From: Viridothelium virens
Taxonomy: Eukaryota > Ascomycota > Dothideomycetes > Trypetheliales > Trypetheliaceae
Assembly: GCA_010094025.1 (NCBI GenBank)
Contig: ML991810.1
Span: forward strand, 1 to 64,000
Length of the DNA stretch: 64,000 bases
Reading direction: 5' to 3'
Shown here piece by piece: positions 35,734 to 47,363 of this stretch. How positions within the stretch are numbered: position 1 is the first letter of the stretch; every line of letters begins with the position of its first letter. The notes under the pieces were generated by a model. The model saw nothing but the letters and a program-made list of their open reading frames with translations, made no database searches and was not told where the DNA came from. A program made the translations under genes and the position numbers.

Positions 35734-35985
35734 ATGGACGCCATGCCAACCTCCTCTCAACCTACCACCGCTCACATGCAGCGTAATGCTTCTACCTCCT
35801 CGCTCGAGTCTCTTTCTCACGATGTCAACCTTGCCTTCTCAACCTCATCACCTCGGAGAAAGACACCTTCCTTCCTGACTCTTAAGAGCGATCGCCAACT
35901 ACCAGAGGCACCCGCCCCACCTCCCAGCCCTGTCGATTGGAGAACCGAGGAGCGGGTAGGAAGAAGGTCGGCCGTAAAGGCCTAG
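35734..35985 (+). CDS. Small Ser/Pro-rich protein (83 aa), tentative
   Basis: The reading frame begins MDAMPTSSQPTTAHMQRNAS after a long CA- and CT-rich leader and an ACAATGG start context, both typical of well-expressed fungal genes. The product is disordered, with SSLESLSHDVNLAF followed by SSPRRKTPSFLTLKSD and a Pro run PEAPAPPPSP before the stop. These features suggest a short regulatory or phosphorylated protein rather than an enzyme. The end is uncertain: overlapping the last 17 codons, another frame opens with GRKKVGRKGLALVCAITEE and runs 80 codons further, so a frameshift or unseen intron could lengthen the gene. No known family. Confidence 0.5.
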   Translation: MDAMPTSSQPTTAHMQRNASTSSLESLSHDVNLAFSTSSPRRKTPSFLTLKSDRQLPEAPAPPPSPVDWRTEERVGRRSAVKA

Positions 35986-37665
35986 CCCTGGTGTGTGCCA
36001 TCACCGAGGAGGCTAGCGAAAGTGTGAACTCAATGGAAAGAGTCGCTGATGAGTTGAGCCTTGGAGTTTGGGAATACGTGGGCTTGGGAAATCGGCATAT
36101 TGGGCTAGCAATGAGGCATATGGAGTTTGACTTGCGCCATTCCGGCTTTGTTCTGCAGCGGAGCTGTATAGCATTTCTTCCTGGCACACTCGGGACTGGA
36201 TGGCGAATGACGTCCCCTGGCTGTTGGTCCCCCTCTTGGGACGACTGAGCAACGATTATGCGACGGTCTAGCGTTATGTAATGTACATTTAAGATACATA
36301 CCCAGCCGAAGTATTTCATAAAACGGTATGTCTGTGAAATTAGGCTCCAGTTTGAGGTCGCTGAAACATGCAAATCTAAGGATAAAGCCTTACGGCCATT
36401 CTCCATCCGGTGAATACTGCAGGTAATTTGAGAGGTTCCCATGCTTCTCCGAGACAGAATCCTTTCGATACTCACAGAGCTTACTCACTGCAGTTATTGA
36501 GGGCCTAATTTGTCAGATATACCTTGTGTTGATCTACTAATCAAGTTAGCCGATCTCCACCTGGCGTCCTTCTAGCCCATCACACCCGCTTGATTGCTGC
36601 ACCCTACAGAGCCGTGACGACCTGCTGCTCGCTCTCATCCTGCTCATGTGGCATCCTACCTGATGCTGGACGCCCGACTCCACCGGATTCCTTGGTAGAG
36701 AAGGCCCTCCCTGTCAGAAAGTGGGCTGCAACCTAGAGAAGTGGAGCACATACTTTGAGGCTCAGTATGCCACGAGGTGGAGCATTAATTGCTCTGTCAG
36801 AAGGTAAATATAACCACTAACGAGATTCCGAGCTTCAAACCCTCATCTCTTACTGAAAATGAACCCGAATTACATCTGCTATCGCTTGCTCATATGCATG
36901 TCTACAAAATCGGAATAAGCCTTTCAAGCCCACAGCCTTTACTCTTTTTATATTTGCTTTTTCAACCCGTGTCAAGAGGTCTTTTCCCCGGCATTCGCGG
37001 CACGGCTATTCAACGCACGGATTTCTTTACAAGCTAATTCGTCCTTTCCCCCATGACCTCTGCTTAATGCATTGTGAACGCGCTGCGTTTATGCCTCAAT
37101 GCTTGTATATCAGGGCTTGCAGCAGCTGAGGATGTCCCATGACTTACCCATTCAATAAGCAACGCTAATGATGACGAGAGTGGAACCAGATCAATACGTT
37201 TCAGTGGACTGAAAAGAATCGTAGAGCAGGGAACCTGGATGAATTTTCACGATTGGCTCATTTCCAGTGATGTTTGGATTCGTTGTAGCCGAGTTGACTT
37301 TGCCAATCTGACTAACGACGTCCCGTCCTGAGGGTCGCATGCGCCAGCCACAAGACACAAACGGTTACTGTACGTTTCCGAGAATTGATGTCTGGCACTT
37401 TCTCTACCAAGTTCGCTCTAGCATGCGATACCCTCAGCAAGACCGGAGACATAACAGGCGATGAAGGATTTCACACCGGTAACTATTTGTATTGTTTGAG
37501 CTTGCCAGCTCATCCCCACTTTCAGCTCTAGAACCTCAGTCCAGACCTCGAAACCCTTAAAGCTATTTAGCTTTCCTGTATGAGTAGTCACCTAGGAAGA
37601 AAGGTTTTGGTTTCCTCTCGAACACTGTCACTTACAGGCTGGAAACTCCAGAAACGCTTTATGCC
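35986..37665. other. Intergenic, about 1.7 kb
   Basis: A plus-strand frame from 35937 to 36248 could belong to the small gene just upstream. The rest shows no supported gene. Confidence 0.45.
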
Positions 37666-38430
37666 ATGTCCCCATCAATCGCAAGCCTCCCTCCTGAGAT
37701 CCTACTCATTATCCTCGAGATGCTTTCAAAAGCTTCTCTCACCATGCTGGCACCGGTCTCAAAATCCTTTCATACTCTCGTCACAGCCATCTTGTACAAG
37801 AACATCGACTTCACCGCTCCAGGTATCGACACGTGGTGCCGGAAACCACATGAGGAGGCAATGATCCGTTGTCGTCAACACGTCTTTCTCCTTACTCTTC
37901 TGATCGACAACCCCACCCTTGCAAAGCATATCTATTCATTCTCCTGGACGGAGATCGGAGCCATCGATGTACGTGGACCAAACTATTGCAATTATTTTAG
38001 TCCCTCGAGTTCTAGGCAGATGCTCCGCAGGCAGCAAACCCAGCTTCTAGATGGCTCTGCACTCACCAATTTGCTATCTCTTCTTGTGAATGTCCGCCAC
38101 CTCTATATTAGCAACATTTGTCCCGCTGGTGCTCTAGGCACAGGTTACACCACCCTTTTACCTACCCCTCTGGTCCCGAAGGCCAAAAAAATCAGGTTAG
38201 AGTCGTGGATCGATGCAGGTCTTGCTAAGGATGTGTTAAGGCACAAGAGTAAGGATGTAGTGGAGGAGACTATTCGTGTCAGGGAAAATGAGTTGAAACG
38301 AGAGAAGAGCATTGCGACAAGCAACCTGTTCTTCTTGACTGACCTTGAGCCTAATGACTACTTTCGGATAACATCAGGCCAAGCGAAAGCATTGGTAAAG
38401 CTGGGGTGGTGTAAGGGCTTGAGTCTTTGA
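37666..38430 (+). CDS. F-box-like protein (254 aa)
   Basis: The N-terminus reads SIASLPPEILLIILEML followed by MLAPVSKSFHTLVTAILYKNID, the Leu-Pro-x-Glu-Ile-Leu start and Val-Ser-Lys-x-Phe second helix of an F-box. An F-box would link substrates to an SCF ubiquitin ligase through Skp1. After it comes a helical block (CRQHVFLLTLLIDNPTLAKHI) and a leucine-rich part (SALTNLLSLLVNVRHLYISN) resembling the start of a leucine-rich repeat substrate domain. At 254 residues it is short for the type and ends soon after a Lys-rich stretch, so it may be truncated. The start ATG lies 12 bases before the first family residue. A decayed relative lies 250 bases downstream. Confidence 0.75.
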   Translation: MSPSIASLPPEILLIILEMLSKASLTMLAPVSKSFHTLVTAILYKNIDFTAPGIDTWCRKPHEEAMIRCRQHVFLLTLLIDNPTLAKHIYSFSWTEIGAIDVRGPNYCNYFSPSSSRQMLRRQQTQLLDGSALTNLLSLLVNVRHLYISNICPAGALGTGYTTLLPTPLVPKAKKIRLESWIDAGLAKDVLRHKSKDVVEETIRVRENELKREKSIATSNLFFLTDLEPNDYFRITSGQAKALVKLGWCKGLSL

Positions 38431-38689
38431 GGAGGAGGTTCACTTTGATTTTTTTTGGTCAAAAGACGGTCTTTTTGGAAACTTCAAGGCGACGACGAAC
38501 TTGAGTCGGTTTTACGAGATGTTCAACATGAAAGACAAAACTAGTGTGTAATACATCAACTTGCAAAAACGCACTTTCACTCACCGTTGTGATAAAGTAT
38601 AGCCTGACGCATGCTGTGAGTTCCGACTCAAATTGGTAGGTTCAACAAAGCATGCTATCGGCTGATAAAGCTCTCTGGACGAGCCCTTG

Positions 38690-39355
38690 TTTGCAATTTG
38701 CCAAGACAACACGACTTTGAATGTACTGAACGAGATCTGGCTTAACATAATCGAGAAGGCCCCCGACAGGACAAAGCGTTGTAGCGATCTCTGCACTTTG
38801 CAAAGAATTGCACTCTTTGAGTTATTAATTACTCTATCGTCAAATCAATATCAGATTCCCCTTCGAACCTTCCCGTGATATGCTACCTTTCCAGGACCGC
38901 GAAAGCTATGCGAAGGCAAGGAGAGTATGGCGCGTGCAGCATCTATTTCAGTTGACTATCATGGTCGATAGTCCATTCCTTGCTAACCTCATCCGAAAAG
39001 TTCTGCTGGATCGAGCACAGGCAATCATTGAGGGTTCAACGGCTCACCTGGCTTTCAATGTAAGCCCCAAAACTCCGCAGGAAACAAGCGCGCCAATTTG
39101 ACGAGTCTGCAGTTCTCAAGCTTCTATTATTTTTCGACAATGTCCGGTCTGTCCGAAACCGACATCCATACGCTTGCCGTTCTTACCCACAGAAAGCTTG
39201 CTAAGGCCTTACTGGAGGGAAAAAGTAGTATGATTGAAGGCGCGGGAGCAGCGCGGCGAAAGGAGCAACAGGAAGGACGAGATGGATATCCTATAGTGGC
39301 TGCAATTGAAGATAGCATTGGAGGAATGTTTTCTTGCCATCGTCTCGAAACTTAG
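38690..39355 (+). pseudogene. Decayed F-box-like paralogue of the preceding gene
   Basis: Three consecutive pieces in different plus-strand frames align in order with the F-box protein just upstream. LNEIWLNIIEKAP near 38720 corresponds to its LPPEILLIILEML. VQHLFQLTIMVDSPFLANLI near 38940 corresponds to CRQHVFLLTLLIDNPTLAKH. AVLKLLLFFDNVRSV near 39110 corresponds to ALTNLLSLLVNVRHL. No single frame covers them, and I could not find introns with good signals that would connect all three, so I read this as a tandem duplicate that has lost its frame. If short introns join the pieces it could still be a live gene. Confidence 0.5.
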
Positions 39356-39857
39356 TCACAGCAAAGAGGTTGCGAACATGCTCGCTCTCTTTACTTCTAA
39401 TCAATGTGTGTTCTGTCCGAAAGAGACATCGTATACTACAGAGAGATTGCCCCTAGATTGGAGAAGATATAGAAAGGAGATCATGATAGATAGATACATA
39501 ATACAATGTAGAAAGTATCAAACATGTGTGAAACTGGATCTGCCAGATGCTAATCCTACAATGACAAGTTCGGGGTATTATGAATGTAACAGTTCAAAAG
39601 CAAAAAAAATTCAAGGATTCTGGAGTACTCAGACATGCAGAGCCTGTCTGGTCTGAGCCGCATAGTGTATTAGGAATTGAAAAAAAAAAAGGAAAAAATC
39701 GGCTCCACAGGTGTCGAGGGGTCCCTCGTCAAGATCCATCCAAGATTATGAAAGATGTCCCGGACACATTCTTCTAACCTTGCCCACCTGGAGAGAGTCC
39801 TGACAGGTCTCCGAGCTGGACTGAGTGGCCCAAGCTGCACAAGCATTCATTCATGCC
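39356..39857. other. Short spacer
   Basis: A-rich, with a run of ten or more A near 39680. No coding signal. Confidence 0.5.
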
Positions 39858-40892
39858 TCAAGACCGCCACGGCCCCTGCGCCTTCTCTTGTTCTTTCTTC
39901 TTGGACTGAGGCTTGTCTTTCTGAGGGAGCCTAGCGGCGGAGCCTGAAGCTGCAGTTGACGGTTTAGGCCGGCCTGCCATAACTTTCTGACTGGTTACAG
40001 AAGAAGCCGCCACAGAAGGCTGCGAAGAAGAGCTAGCAGCAGGGGAGGCACGGCGTTCACCGGATTTTCTTCCGATTTGGCTTGCTGGGCGTTGGGATTG
40101 AGCGTCGCTTGATTGCAGATGGCGTCTCCCTGGCGGACTTAGGGTTCCTGCAGGAGGAGCTTGAGCGGCAGAAGAGGTTTCGGCGGGTCTCCGCTCCTCA
40201 TTCAACATATCTTCCGTCCAGTGCAGCTCATTGTATCCTGGACATCTCGCACCAATATATTTCCAGGCGGGATGGTACGGCTCTTTACGAGCAGGGTATT
40301 TGTCATCGTCGTTCATGCCACGTCCCTCATAGTACAGACGGCGGACGTTATCCCACCTGATAGGCCATTTCTTTAGAGAACTTTGGATGTATTCATCAGC
40401 CGCACCCTCCGTATGACAACATGAGAGTGCGATACCGGCCTTAATTTGATCAAACTCTCGAAGATACCTGGCCAGAATATATCGCACATTGTTGGAAGAG
40501 CTTTCTGGGATTTTATAGGTGTAGGAGTCCCAGTAGTTGCTTGGAATTTTGTCCGCAAGCCTTTCAACAGCGTCGAATTCCTTCACATATCGCTTCATGC
40601 GCACCTTATCATCCATCGTTGGGTACTCTTCAAGTAATTCTTCAAGCTTCTTCATTTGCTGATCCTCAATTCTATTCCACCGCGCCAGATTCCGGGCTAT
40701 GTTTCTGTCAACGAGATGCTCTCTGATTTCCGCTTGACGATGGTGTTTCTTGATTTCTGCTTCGATCTGTTCCACGTCCGCATCCTTTTCGGAGGCTCTG
40801 ATTTCTAGCCTCTCGACACGAAATTCTTCTTTCATGATATTTCCCGTGTGACTCATTAATTCTCGACAAGCTCCATTGTCAAGCGTCAGCAT
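39858..40892 (-). CDS. Coiled-coil protein of unknown function (344 aa or longer)
   Basis: The frame starts MLTLDNGACRELMSH and encodes a charged helical region over residues 20-110 (VEQIEAEIKKHHRQAEIREH, then WNRIEDQQMKKLEELLEEYP) that is probably a coiled coil. It continues into an ordered part with several Trp and Tyr residues, including NYWDSYTYKIPESS and HPAWKYIGARCPGYNELHW. The last 110 residues are Ser/Ala/Pro-rich and end basic (KPQSKKKEQEKAQGPWRS). The same frame stays open for about 30 codons upstream of this ATG to near 40985, with protein-like residues (SPEKGFWKDQADCYLLKDID), so an upstream exon is probable and the true N-terminus may be missing. I recognise no family. Confidence 0.65.
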   Translation of the reverse strand: MLTLDNGACRELMSHTGNIMKEEFRVERLEIRASEKDADVEQIEAEIKKHHRQAEIREHLVDRNIARNLARWNRIEDQQMKKLEELLEEYPTMDDKVRMKRYVKEFDAVERLADKIPSNYWDSYTYKIPESSSNNVRYILARYLREFDQIKAGIALSCCHTEGAADEYIQSSLKKWPIRWDNVRRLYYEGRGMNDDDKYPARKEPYHPAWKYIGARCPGYNELHWTEDMLNEERRPAETSSAAQAPPAGTLSPPGRRHLQSSDAQSQRPASQIGRKSGERRASPAASSSSQPSVAASSVTSQKVMAGRPKPSTAASGSAARLPQKDKPQSKKKEQEKAQGPWRS

Positions 40893-41863
40893 GTACGAAT
40901 CAAGCTCATCGATGTCTTTCAGTAAATAACAGTCTGCTTGATCTTTCCAGAACCCTTTCTCAGGTGACGTGATTAATGGAGTTGTCCAAATACTTGGTTA
41001 CAGTAGATAACGAAGTCAAGCAGAAGGCCTTTGATTCCAATCGCACGAATTGGGTGAAGGTGGGCAATTATGGGTCTCTCAAGACCGCTCGTTAAGAAAA
41101 CACAGATCTGGACTTGCAGATTGAGAATAGAGTGGCAGAAACAGAGATTCAGACCCGGCTTATACACTGAATGGAGTTGCATGACTCAGCTGACTTCAGA
41201 TGTGAATTGCTTGTGAGTCATGTATGAATTCACAATGAATCAGCGATGAATGACCTACAGGTTCTCGGAGCTACCGGAAGGCACTGTTGTGACTGGACTC
41301 TATCATGATTGAATACTTGCAGTAATGTCAAAGTCATCCTCGACTGGATTTATGTATGGATTACAGTCAAGTGAAGGAGATTCGGATAGACAAAATAGAA
41401 ACGGATAGGTGATGCCTGCATGTGTGACTCAGATCGGCGCAAACAAATCATGTGTAGTAGTATTCATCAACGAGAGCAGACTGTGCACAACTGACAGAGT
41501 CTTCCATTTCATTAGTTTCGTATCTAGGTAATTCGAAACCGGCTCAACTTCGGCTAAGCTATCGTCCTCGACAGAATACTGACCTCTTGCGGAGTTCTCA
41601 ATCATGTCTACCTTAGGTATGTACTCCGTGGGTCAATAGTCGAAGATCGCATCCTCTGGCCGCCCACATTTTCTCGTGTCGCTCCTGAGAGGATCTTCCA
41701 TCGATCACTGCAAATAAGAATTATACTCTCTACAGCAAAGTCTACCTGCGTACGAACAGCAAGATTAACGATTAGGCTCCATCACTTTCTAAAGCTGGGA
41801 TTGCTAGTGGCTCTTGATCGATGTCTATACTCTATTAGGAAGTCCTCAAGTTGACCGGCTTGC
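40893..41863. other. Divergent intergenic region
   Basis: Lies between a minus-strand gene and the Zn2Cys6 regulator. The left 100 bases may belong to an upstream exon of the minus-strand gene. Otherwise no gene is seen. Confidence 0.5.
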
Positions 41864-44132
41864 ATGCCAGAAGACCGGGCGGAAAGAGGTCCAAGGGGCA
41901 AATATGCACGCCTGATCTGCCATGCGTGTAGATCAAGGAAGATCAAATGCCTGCTACCAAATCCGGATGAGATAGGACCCTTGGGCATTCCACAGGTCGC
42001 AGAAAAGTCCTGCGAACGATGTCGCAGCTTCAACACGGAGTGCATCGTCGAGCGTACCGTCCTGGGACGTCCAGCAGCGAAACGTGCCCGGCGTGCTCAT
42101 TCTCAAGTTGGTGATTCTTCGGTGTTTACGGAGCCAGAAGTCAAAGTTCACGAAGCGGCCACTCCACCCTCCATTTTGGATATCGAGAAGTATATATACT
42201 CGGAGGTAGCACACGACAACTTCATTTTTGAGAAAGACTATGGAGAAAACCAATCCAAAACTCCTGGCCAGCAAGACATCTTTGAATCAATGATTGAGCC
42301 TGCCTCTTTTTTTGCTTCGGTTATGGCTAGCAGCCAAACATTCGGCTGTAGCATTGCTCATGCAACTTCACGCTGGCATACGCCCCTTGTGGATTTAATT
42401 AGCAATGATCTGGTTGTGGTGCTTGATGAGTGGTAAGAACTATATCGCAATACTCTCTAGTATTCCATTGACTGGGGGAGTTAGCTTAGTTTGGCATCGA
42501 TTCTTTCTCCTACAAGTGCCGACTCTGGTTAACATGCGGGATCGCTTATCTTCAGACCCACACGCTGCTGCTAATTCTGCGACGAATTTGCTATTCGCAT
42601 CGCTTTGTTTGCTTGCACTCGAGATGCCCAATTGTCCTTACCAGCGAGACTCGCAATTGATGCGCACTATGCAGCTTGCCGTGTCGGCTTATGGCCAAGA
42701 ATTTGTCTTCTCTCCGCCTACACATCGCGATTCTGTTACGGTGAGCCTTTTACTATCTGACTATAAGCCCACGGCATTGGTTAGTTGGCAAAGTATCTCG
42801 CATAGAGCGATCAGGTCCGGACTGTACGTCAATCTCGCATACCGAATCGCCGAGCGCCTCGAGTTGTTGCCCACACAACTCAGCTTCGAACTAAGCGATT
42901 TGGAAGCCATGGACGCTTTTCACTTAGAGAGCTACCTTGCAGACTCACTACAAGGCTTGCATTTATGCTGTCGCGATGCCTTCCAGGACGGCCTCGTACC
43001 CAAACCCCTCCGAGCGATGCAAAGTATACTTGGCCGCATGAAATCTTACATCGACATGTACCAGAAACTCTTGAAATCTCGCCAGTGCTCGCCAAAAATC
43101 GTCTATCATGTTCAAGCCATCACAGGGACATATATCATGATGGAATCTCTGACAGATATGAAACAAGGCTGGAACCAATTGGATACTTTGTCTATGACCA
43201 TTGAAAAGGCCAAAGAGGAGTGCCTGGAACAAACCGAGTTGATCAATAGCTTCCTTGCAGACTCATCAGGACGCGAGAAGCAGGACGAGGTATCAGCAGT
43301 CCATGTTCTACTCGAAATGCATTTTCACTCGGTGTTTGCTTCCATCTGCGGTGGCGGACTATTCTATGCTATGGTATCGAGAGCGAAACTCGCAGCGGGC
43401 GATGCCAGCAGAGATCCTGAAATCGGTTTCCACGAAGCTGTTCAACTCGGTACTCAGGTCATCGAAAGCTTCAAGGACATTCCATGTGGTAGAACATTGA
43501 GTTTTTCCACATTCCTAGATCGCTTCGGTGCACCGTATCCTGAACAGCTGCAAGCCAGTCTGGCTAAGTTTATCCAATGTACGGAAACCTTGACGCTTGA
43601 TGGCGTGGCGTTCCATCCTCCATCTCGATATCTGGTCCGTGAGATCGTATTTACTTGCAAGAATATGGTCGAGAATAATATCATTCAGCTGAAAGGTTTT
43701 GGAAGACTCCGTCCCGACTTCGATCAACATCTCGAGTTATTTGCAAAATGCGCACAGAAATTCGAGGCTATGACAGCCTCCCCATGGAAGTCGATCGATG
43801 CTGCCTTTGCCAGTGGTTGCCTCTACGCTGCGGGAAGCAAAGTGATCCACAGACTCTGCGATTTGATGGAAAGATTGAGAAAAAGAATATCTAGAGGAGA
43901 AGATGGGCAGGAGCAACCGGGTATGCAAAAAGTGCCTACAGACTCCAATGTTTCCAATGAGTCAGGTCTCGAACTTCCCTCCGAGGGACTGGATTTGTGG
44001 CCTTGCCTTGAAGGGTATGGTCTTTTTGAGAGTTTACAAAACCAGTCCGAATGGTTTTCGGCGTTGAGCCTATTCCCTGAGCTTGAACCCACGAGCGCAC
44101 CCATTGATGAGTATTTCCCGGACAAAAATTAA
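41864..44132 (+). CDS. Zn2Cys6 (Gal4-type) transcription factor
   Basis: Two exons, 41864-42432 and 42485-44132, giving 738 residues across a 52-base intron. The zinc cluster is complete: Cys19, Cys22, Cys29, Cys50, Cys53 and Cys60, spaced CX2CX6CX20CX2CX6C, with the basic RSRKIKC helix. The 20-residue linker is longer than the usual 5-16. RPAAKRARRA supplies a basic nuclear-import-like patch after the cluster. The rest is helical, as expected for the middle regulatory region of this family. The tail (EGLDLWPCLEGYGLF and ELEPTSAPIDEYF) is acidic and aromatic like an activation segment. Its targets are unknown. The next gene, a secreted FAD-linked oxidase, is 1.3 kb downstream on the same strand and is a plausible but unproven target. 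Confidence 0.9.
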
Positions 44133-45447
44133 ATCAAGCACTCTCATAATATCACTTCGACATTGTGAGCTTCGAAGATACCTTCCTAACGCGGCTTAAA
44201 GAGCTCATTGGTGAGTAAGCTGTTGAAGTATTAATCATAAGAACAGGCACGGTGTCTTGCCTCAATGAAGGCGACAGAGGCACGCCGAAAAGCAGGATAA
44301 TCATGCCCCATCAAAGGATGCTATGACTTTGACTGGAGACCAGTTATCCGTTCATACATTATCGTCGCGAGGGAGATAATTATGAAAACAATTTATGAAA
44401 GCAAGGCCATGGCATCGCGGGTAGAGACGACGAGGATTCAGTCGGAAGAAAGAAAGGAAGAGCGAAAGACGACTTCCAGCTTCCATGAACTGCAGTGAAA
44501 GTGCCCACGCTTGCTCAGAAGCACTGACGACTGTACTATAAGCCCAGAAGGAAAAAGTGAACCACGGCATAGCAGATGAACACCCAAATGCAGAGCTCAA
44601 CGCATTTTCGGACACGGCTCAACGAATGTGGGAGCGAATCTTACAGTAGTCGGGAGTTCTGGAATTCGGAGCAAGAACGTGCAGAACTAGGTGACGCTAC
44701 TAGGTAGTTCAAGGCAGCCGATCTCTTCGCATACACGTTCCAAGGACCCTTCAGCAAAATTTTTGGAAGCGTTGCCGTTGATGAAATCGTAAGAGGCCTC
44801 AACCCGGGAAGGAAAAGTAAGAATCAAAAGAAGAGTTACATCAGAGTCTCGTAATTTAATATGATTCGTATTCTGTAAAGCTGGGAGGCCCCAGCCCAGT
44901 TTTTGGCCACGAGTCCTTCCTTTCGTTGAGCTTTCACGTTGCGCACTCGTTGCGCGCTCGTTGCGCGCTCTCGTTCCGCGCCCGTCTCAGTATCGCCGAC
45001 GATTAATTAGCAGATCCTTCGAGTACGGGGTGGAGCAGCATAAACCGCTTTAGGATAACTTATAGAAAGATCATTGACGTTTTAGCACATCGCCCATTCG
45101 TATTCCTCTATCGATTCATGAGGATTGCCCCTTTTTTTGGCCCACTTCGCAAACAAAGGCACTATGCTCACACCGACCCTCTGCAGCTAAGACCAGCCAG
45201 TGAGCATCGGATCCACTGCGTAACTGTGCCCTCATGGGTATAAGAACTTTTGCTATAAATTCGAATACAGTTCCTCACTGGTGGTCAGAATCTTCATTCT
45301 TCGCTTCCCATCACTGCTTTTCCTAGCTCGCCTTCTGAGTGAAATATACCGGTTTGGTTTGGAAACTTCTAGACTTCTCGCTTCTCTGACCGATTTACCT
45401 GTCCCATCAAACACATCCGCTACTAGGTCTAAGTAGCAGCCCACGAG
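44133..45447. other. Intergenic, about 1.3 kb
   Basis: Promoter side of the FAD oxidase gene, with a TATA-like CTATAAATT near 45252. A short GC-rich tandem repeat of an 11-12-base unit (CTCGTTGCGCG) lies near 44945-44975. No supported gene. Confidence 0.5.
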
Positions 45448-47127
45448 ATGCTGTATATCTCCACAATTGCGGGCCTGTTGGTCATTGGAGTCCTACCACT
45501 GTGTAGCTTAGCAGCCAGCAATGTGACCGTCACGACCAAGAATGCTACAGGCTTTCCTCCCGTGAGTCGCCCACGATCCACCTGTTGGTCCCTTTTGCGA
45601 GGGTGTACGTATTCCATCAGGACCGCTGACAGTGGACAGTGCGACGCCCTCATTCAGGCGGGGCTAGGTAATCGGCTGCTTTTCGCCACCGATCCAGACT
45701 ACGAGCCGCGCATTGCAAGCTGGTGGGCTTTGAATACCCGGTTGCACCCTTGGTGTCTCTTCCAACCGCAGAACACGGCAGAAGTATCCACGTCCATGAA
45801 TGCACTGCTGGGTGCTGGAGATGGGGCTGGAGACTGGCATATTGCTGTTCGCGCCGGTGGGCATAATACCGGACGCACGAACAACGTCGATAACGGCGTG
45901 ACCATCGACTTAGGGAATATGAATCGAACGACCTACGATAGCCAATCCAATCTTGCCAGCATTGGCCCTGGTAGCAAATGGAAAGACGTCTATGCTGAAC
46001 TGCACAAGCATGGCGTGCTAGTGCCCGGCGGTCGTGATGGAGGGGTCGGGGTTGGTGGTTTTCTGCTGGGGGGCGGCTTGACGTATTATGTAGGCCGTGA
46101 AGCTTTTGCCTGCGATTCCGTCAAGAACTTTGAGATTGTGCTGACTAACGGCACCGTCGTTAATGCGAACAAAGACGAGAACTCTGATTTGTGGATGGCC
46201 CTGAAGGGTGGTGGCAGTAACTTTGGGATTGTCACCCGATATGATATGGAAGCTTTGCCGGACAAGGAGCTTGCATATGGCATCCGCATAATGAGTGCAG
46301 ATTACTCTTCAGACTTGGTTGATGCAATTGTCCACTTCACAGACAATTATCAAGGATTTGACTCCGATGCGCTGGTTGCCTACCTGAGTCACAACACATC
46401 AATTATCGCATCAGATGTCATCATGGCTGCAATACACGTCAACACCGAAGGCGTGCAAAACACCACCGGCTTCACCAAGTTGAACCAGATTCCATCCCTG
46501 GTGCCTGATGAGACACTCTCCGTGAGCTTAGCACAGGCTGCCGAAGGTTCGCAGCTCCCGTCCGGATCATGGTCTGTACCCCATCATTATATGGTCCATG
46601 GCAAACGCTGACAAGGATACAGGAATGCCGGTGCGACCTTAACATTTAAGAACGATAAACGAATCTTGAATCGCGCCGTTCAACTGCATGGCCAGTACGT
46701 TCAAGATCTGAAAAATGCACTAGGAGCAGACAATTTCGTGACGTATGTCTTCTTCCAGCCGTTGCCTACGTTCCTTGGCGAAATCAGTAACCAAAAGGGA
46801 GGTAACATGCTCGGAATTGATCTTCAAGAACACAACGCTATCATGTGGACCGGTGGTGTGGCTGTGAAGACCGATCAGCAAGCTCTGGCCTTTGCCCAAA
46901 CCCGATTGAATGCCATGCTTGCGGAGCTGAGGAGCTTTTCAGCCTCACTGAGTGGTGGCAACCGACTGATCTACTTGAATTATGCGGACTCGTCACAGGA
47001 TCCTCTTGGGAGCTATGTTAAGAAGAACGTAGATCATATCAAGGCCGTGGCTGCCAAATATGATCCAAAGGGCGCCTTCCAGAAGCGGTTCCCGGGGGGC
47101 TTCAAGATATCGCGCGTAGACGACTAG
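45448..47127 (+). CDS. Secreted FAD-linked oxidoreductase (berberine-bridge-like)
   Basis: Three exons, 45448-45561, 45640-46571 and 46623-47127, giving 516 residues. Residues 1-23 are a signal peptide and several Asn-x-Ser/Thr sites follow, so the enzyme is exported or vacuolar. The FAD-binding PCMH domain begins near residue 70 with PWCLFQPQNTAEVS. It contains VRAGGHNTGR, whose His113 is the usual covalent FAD anchor, and GVGVGGFLLGGGLTYY near 173-188. The C-terminal part has the berberine-type ending (YLNYADSSQDPLGSYV), where Tyr and Asn are conserved. Such enzymes oxidise alcohols, sugars or secondary metabolites with oxygen. The substrate cannot be read from sequence. Cys196 could be a second flavin link but does not sit in the standard motif. 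Splice signals include CTGAC branches. Confidence 0.9.
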
Positions 47128-47363
47128 AATCAGAGGGAGCACTCTGCTCTCGTAACGGTCTCGAACTCTTCAATAACTAGCATCATGTAATATTAAGTCA
47201 CAATGTATTGCTCCACGAAATTGGTTTCACGTGCCAATCATCTCAGAGCGGATGTGTAACAAGAATGGCTGAAAAAAGAAGCTCATAAGAATATCGGATC
47301 GACGTTAGCGAGGAATTCCAAGATGGTTTTATCATGCCCATGCTGTGCAAAATCTATGAATTT

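Noticed and set aside
42433-42460. 28-base intron in the Zn2Cys6 gene
   Set aside because: In frame but too short. The 52-base choice has proper signals and keeps the frame.
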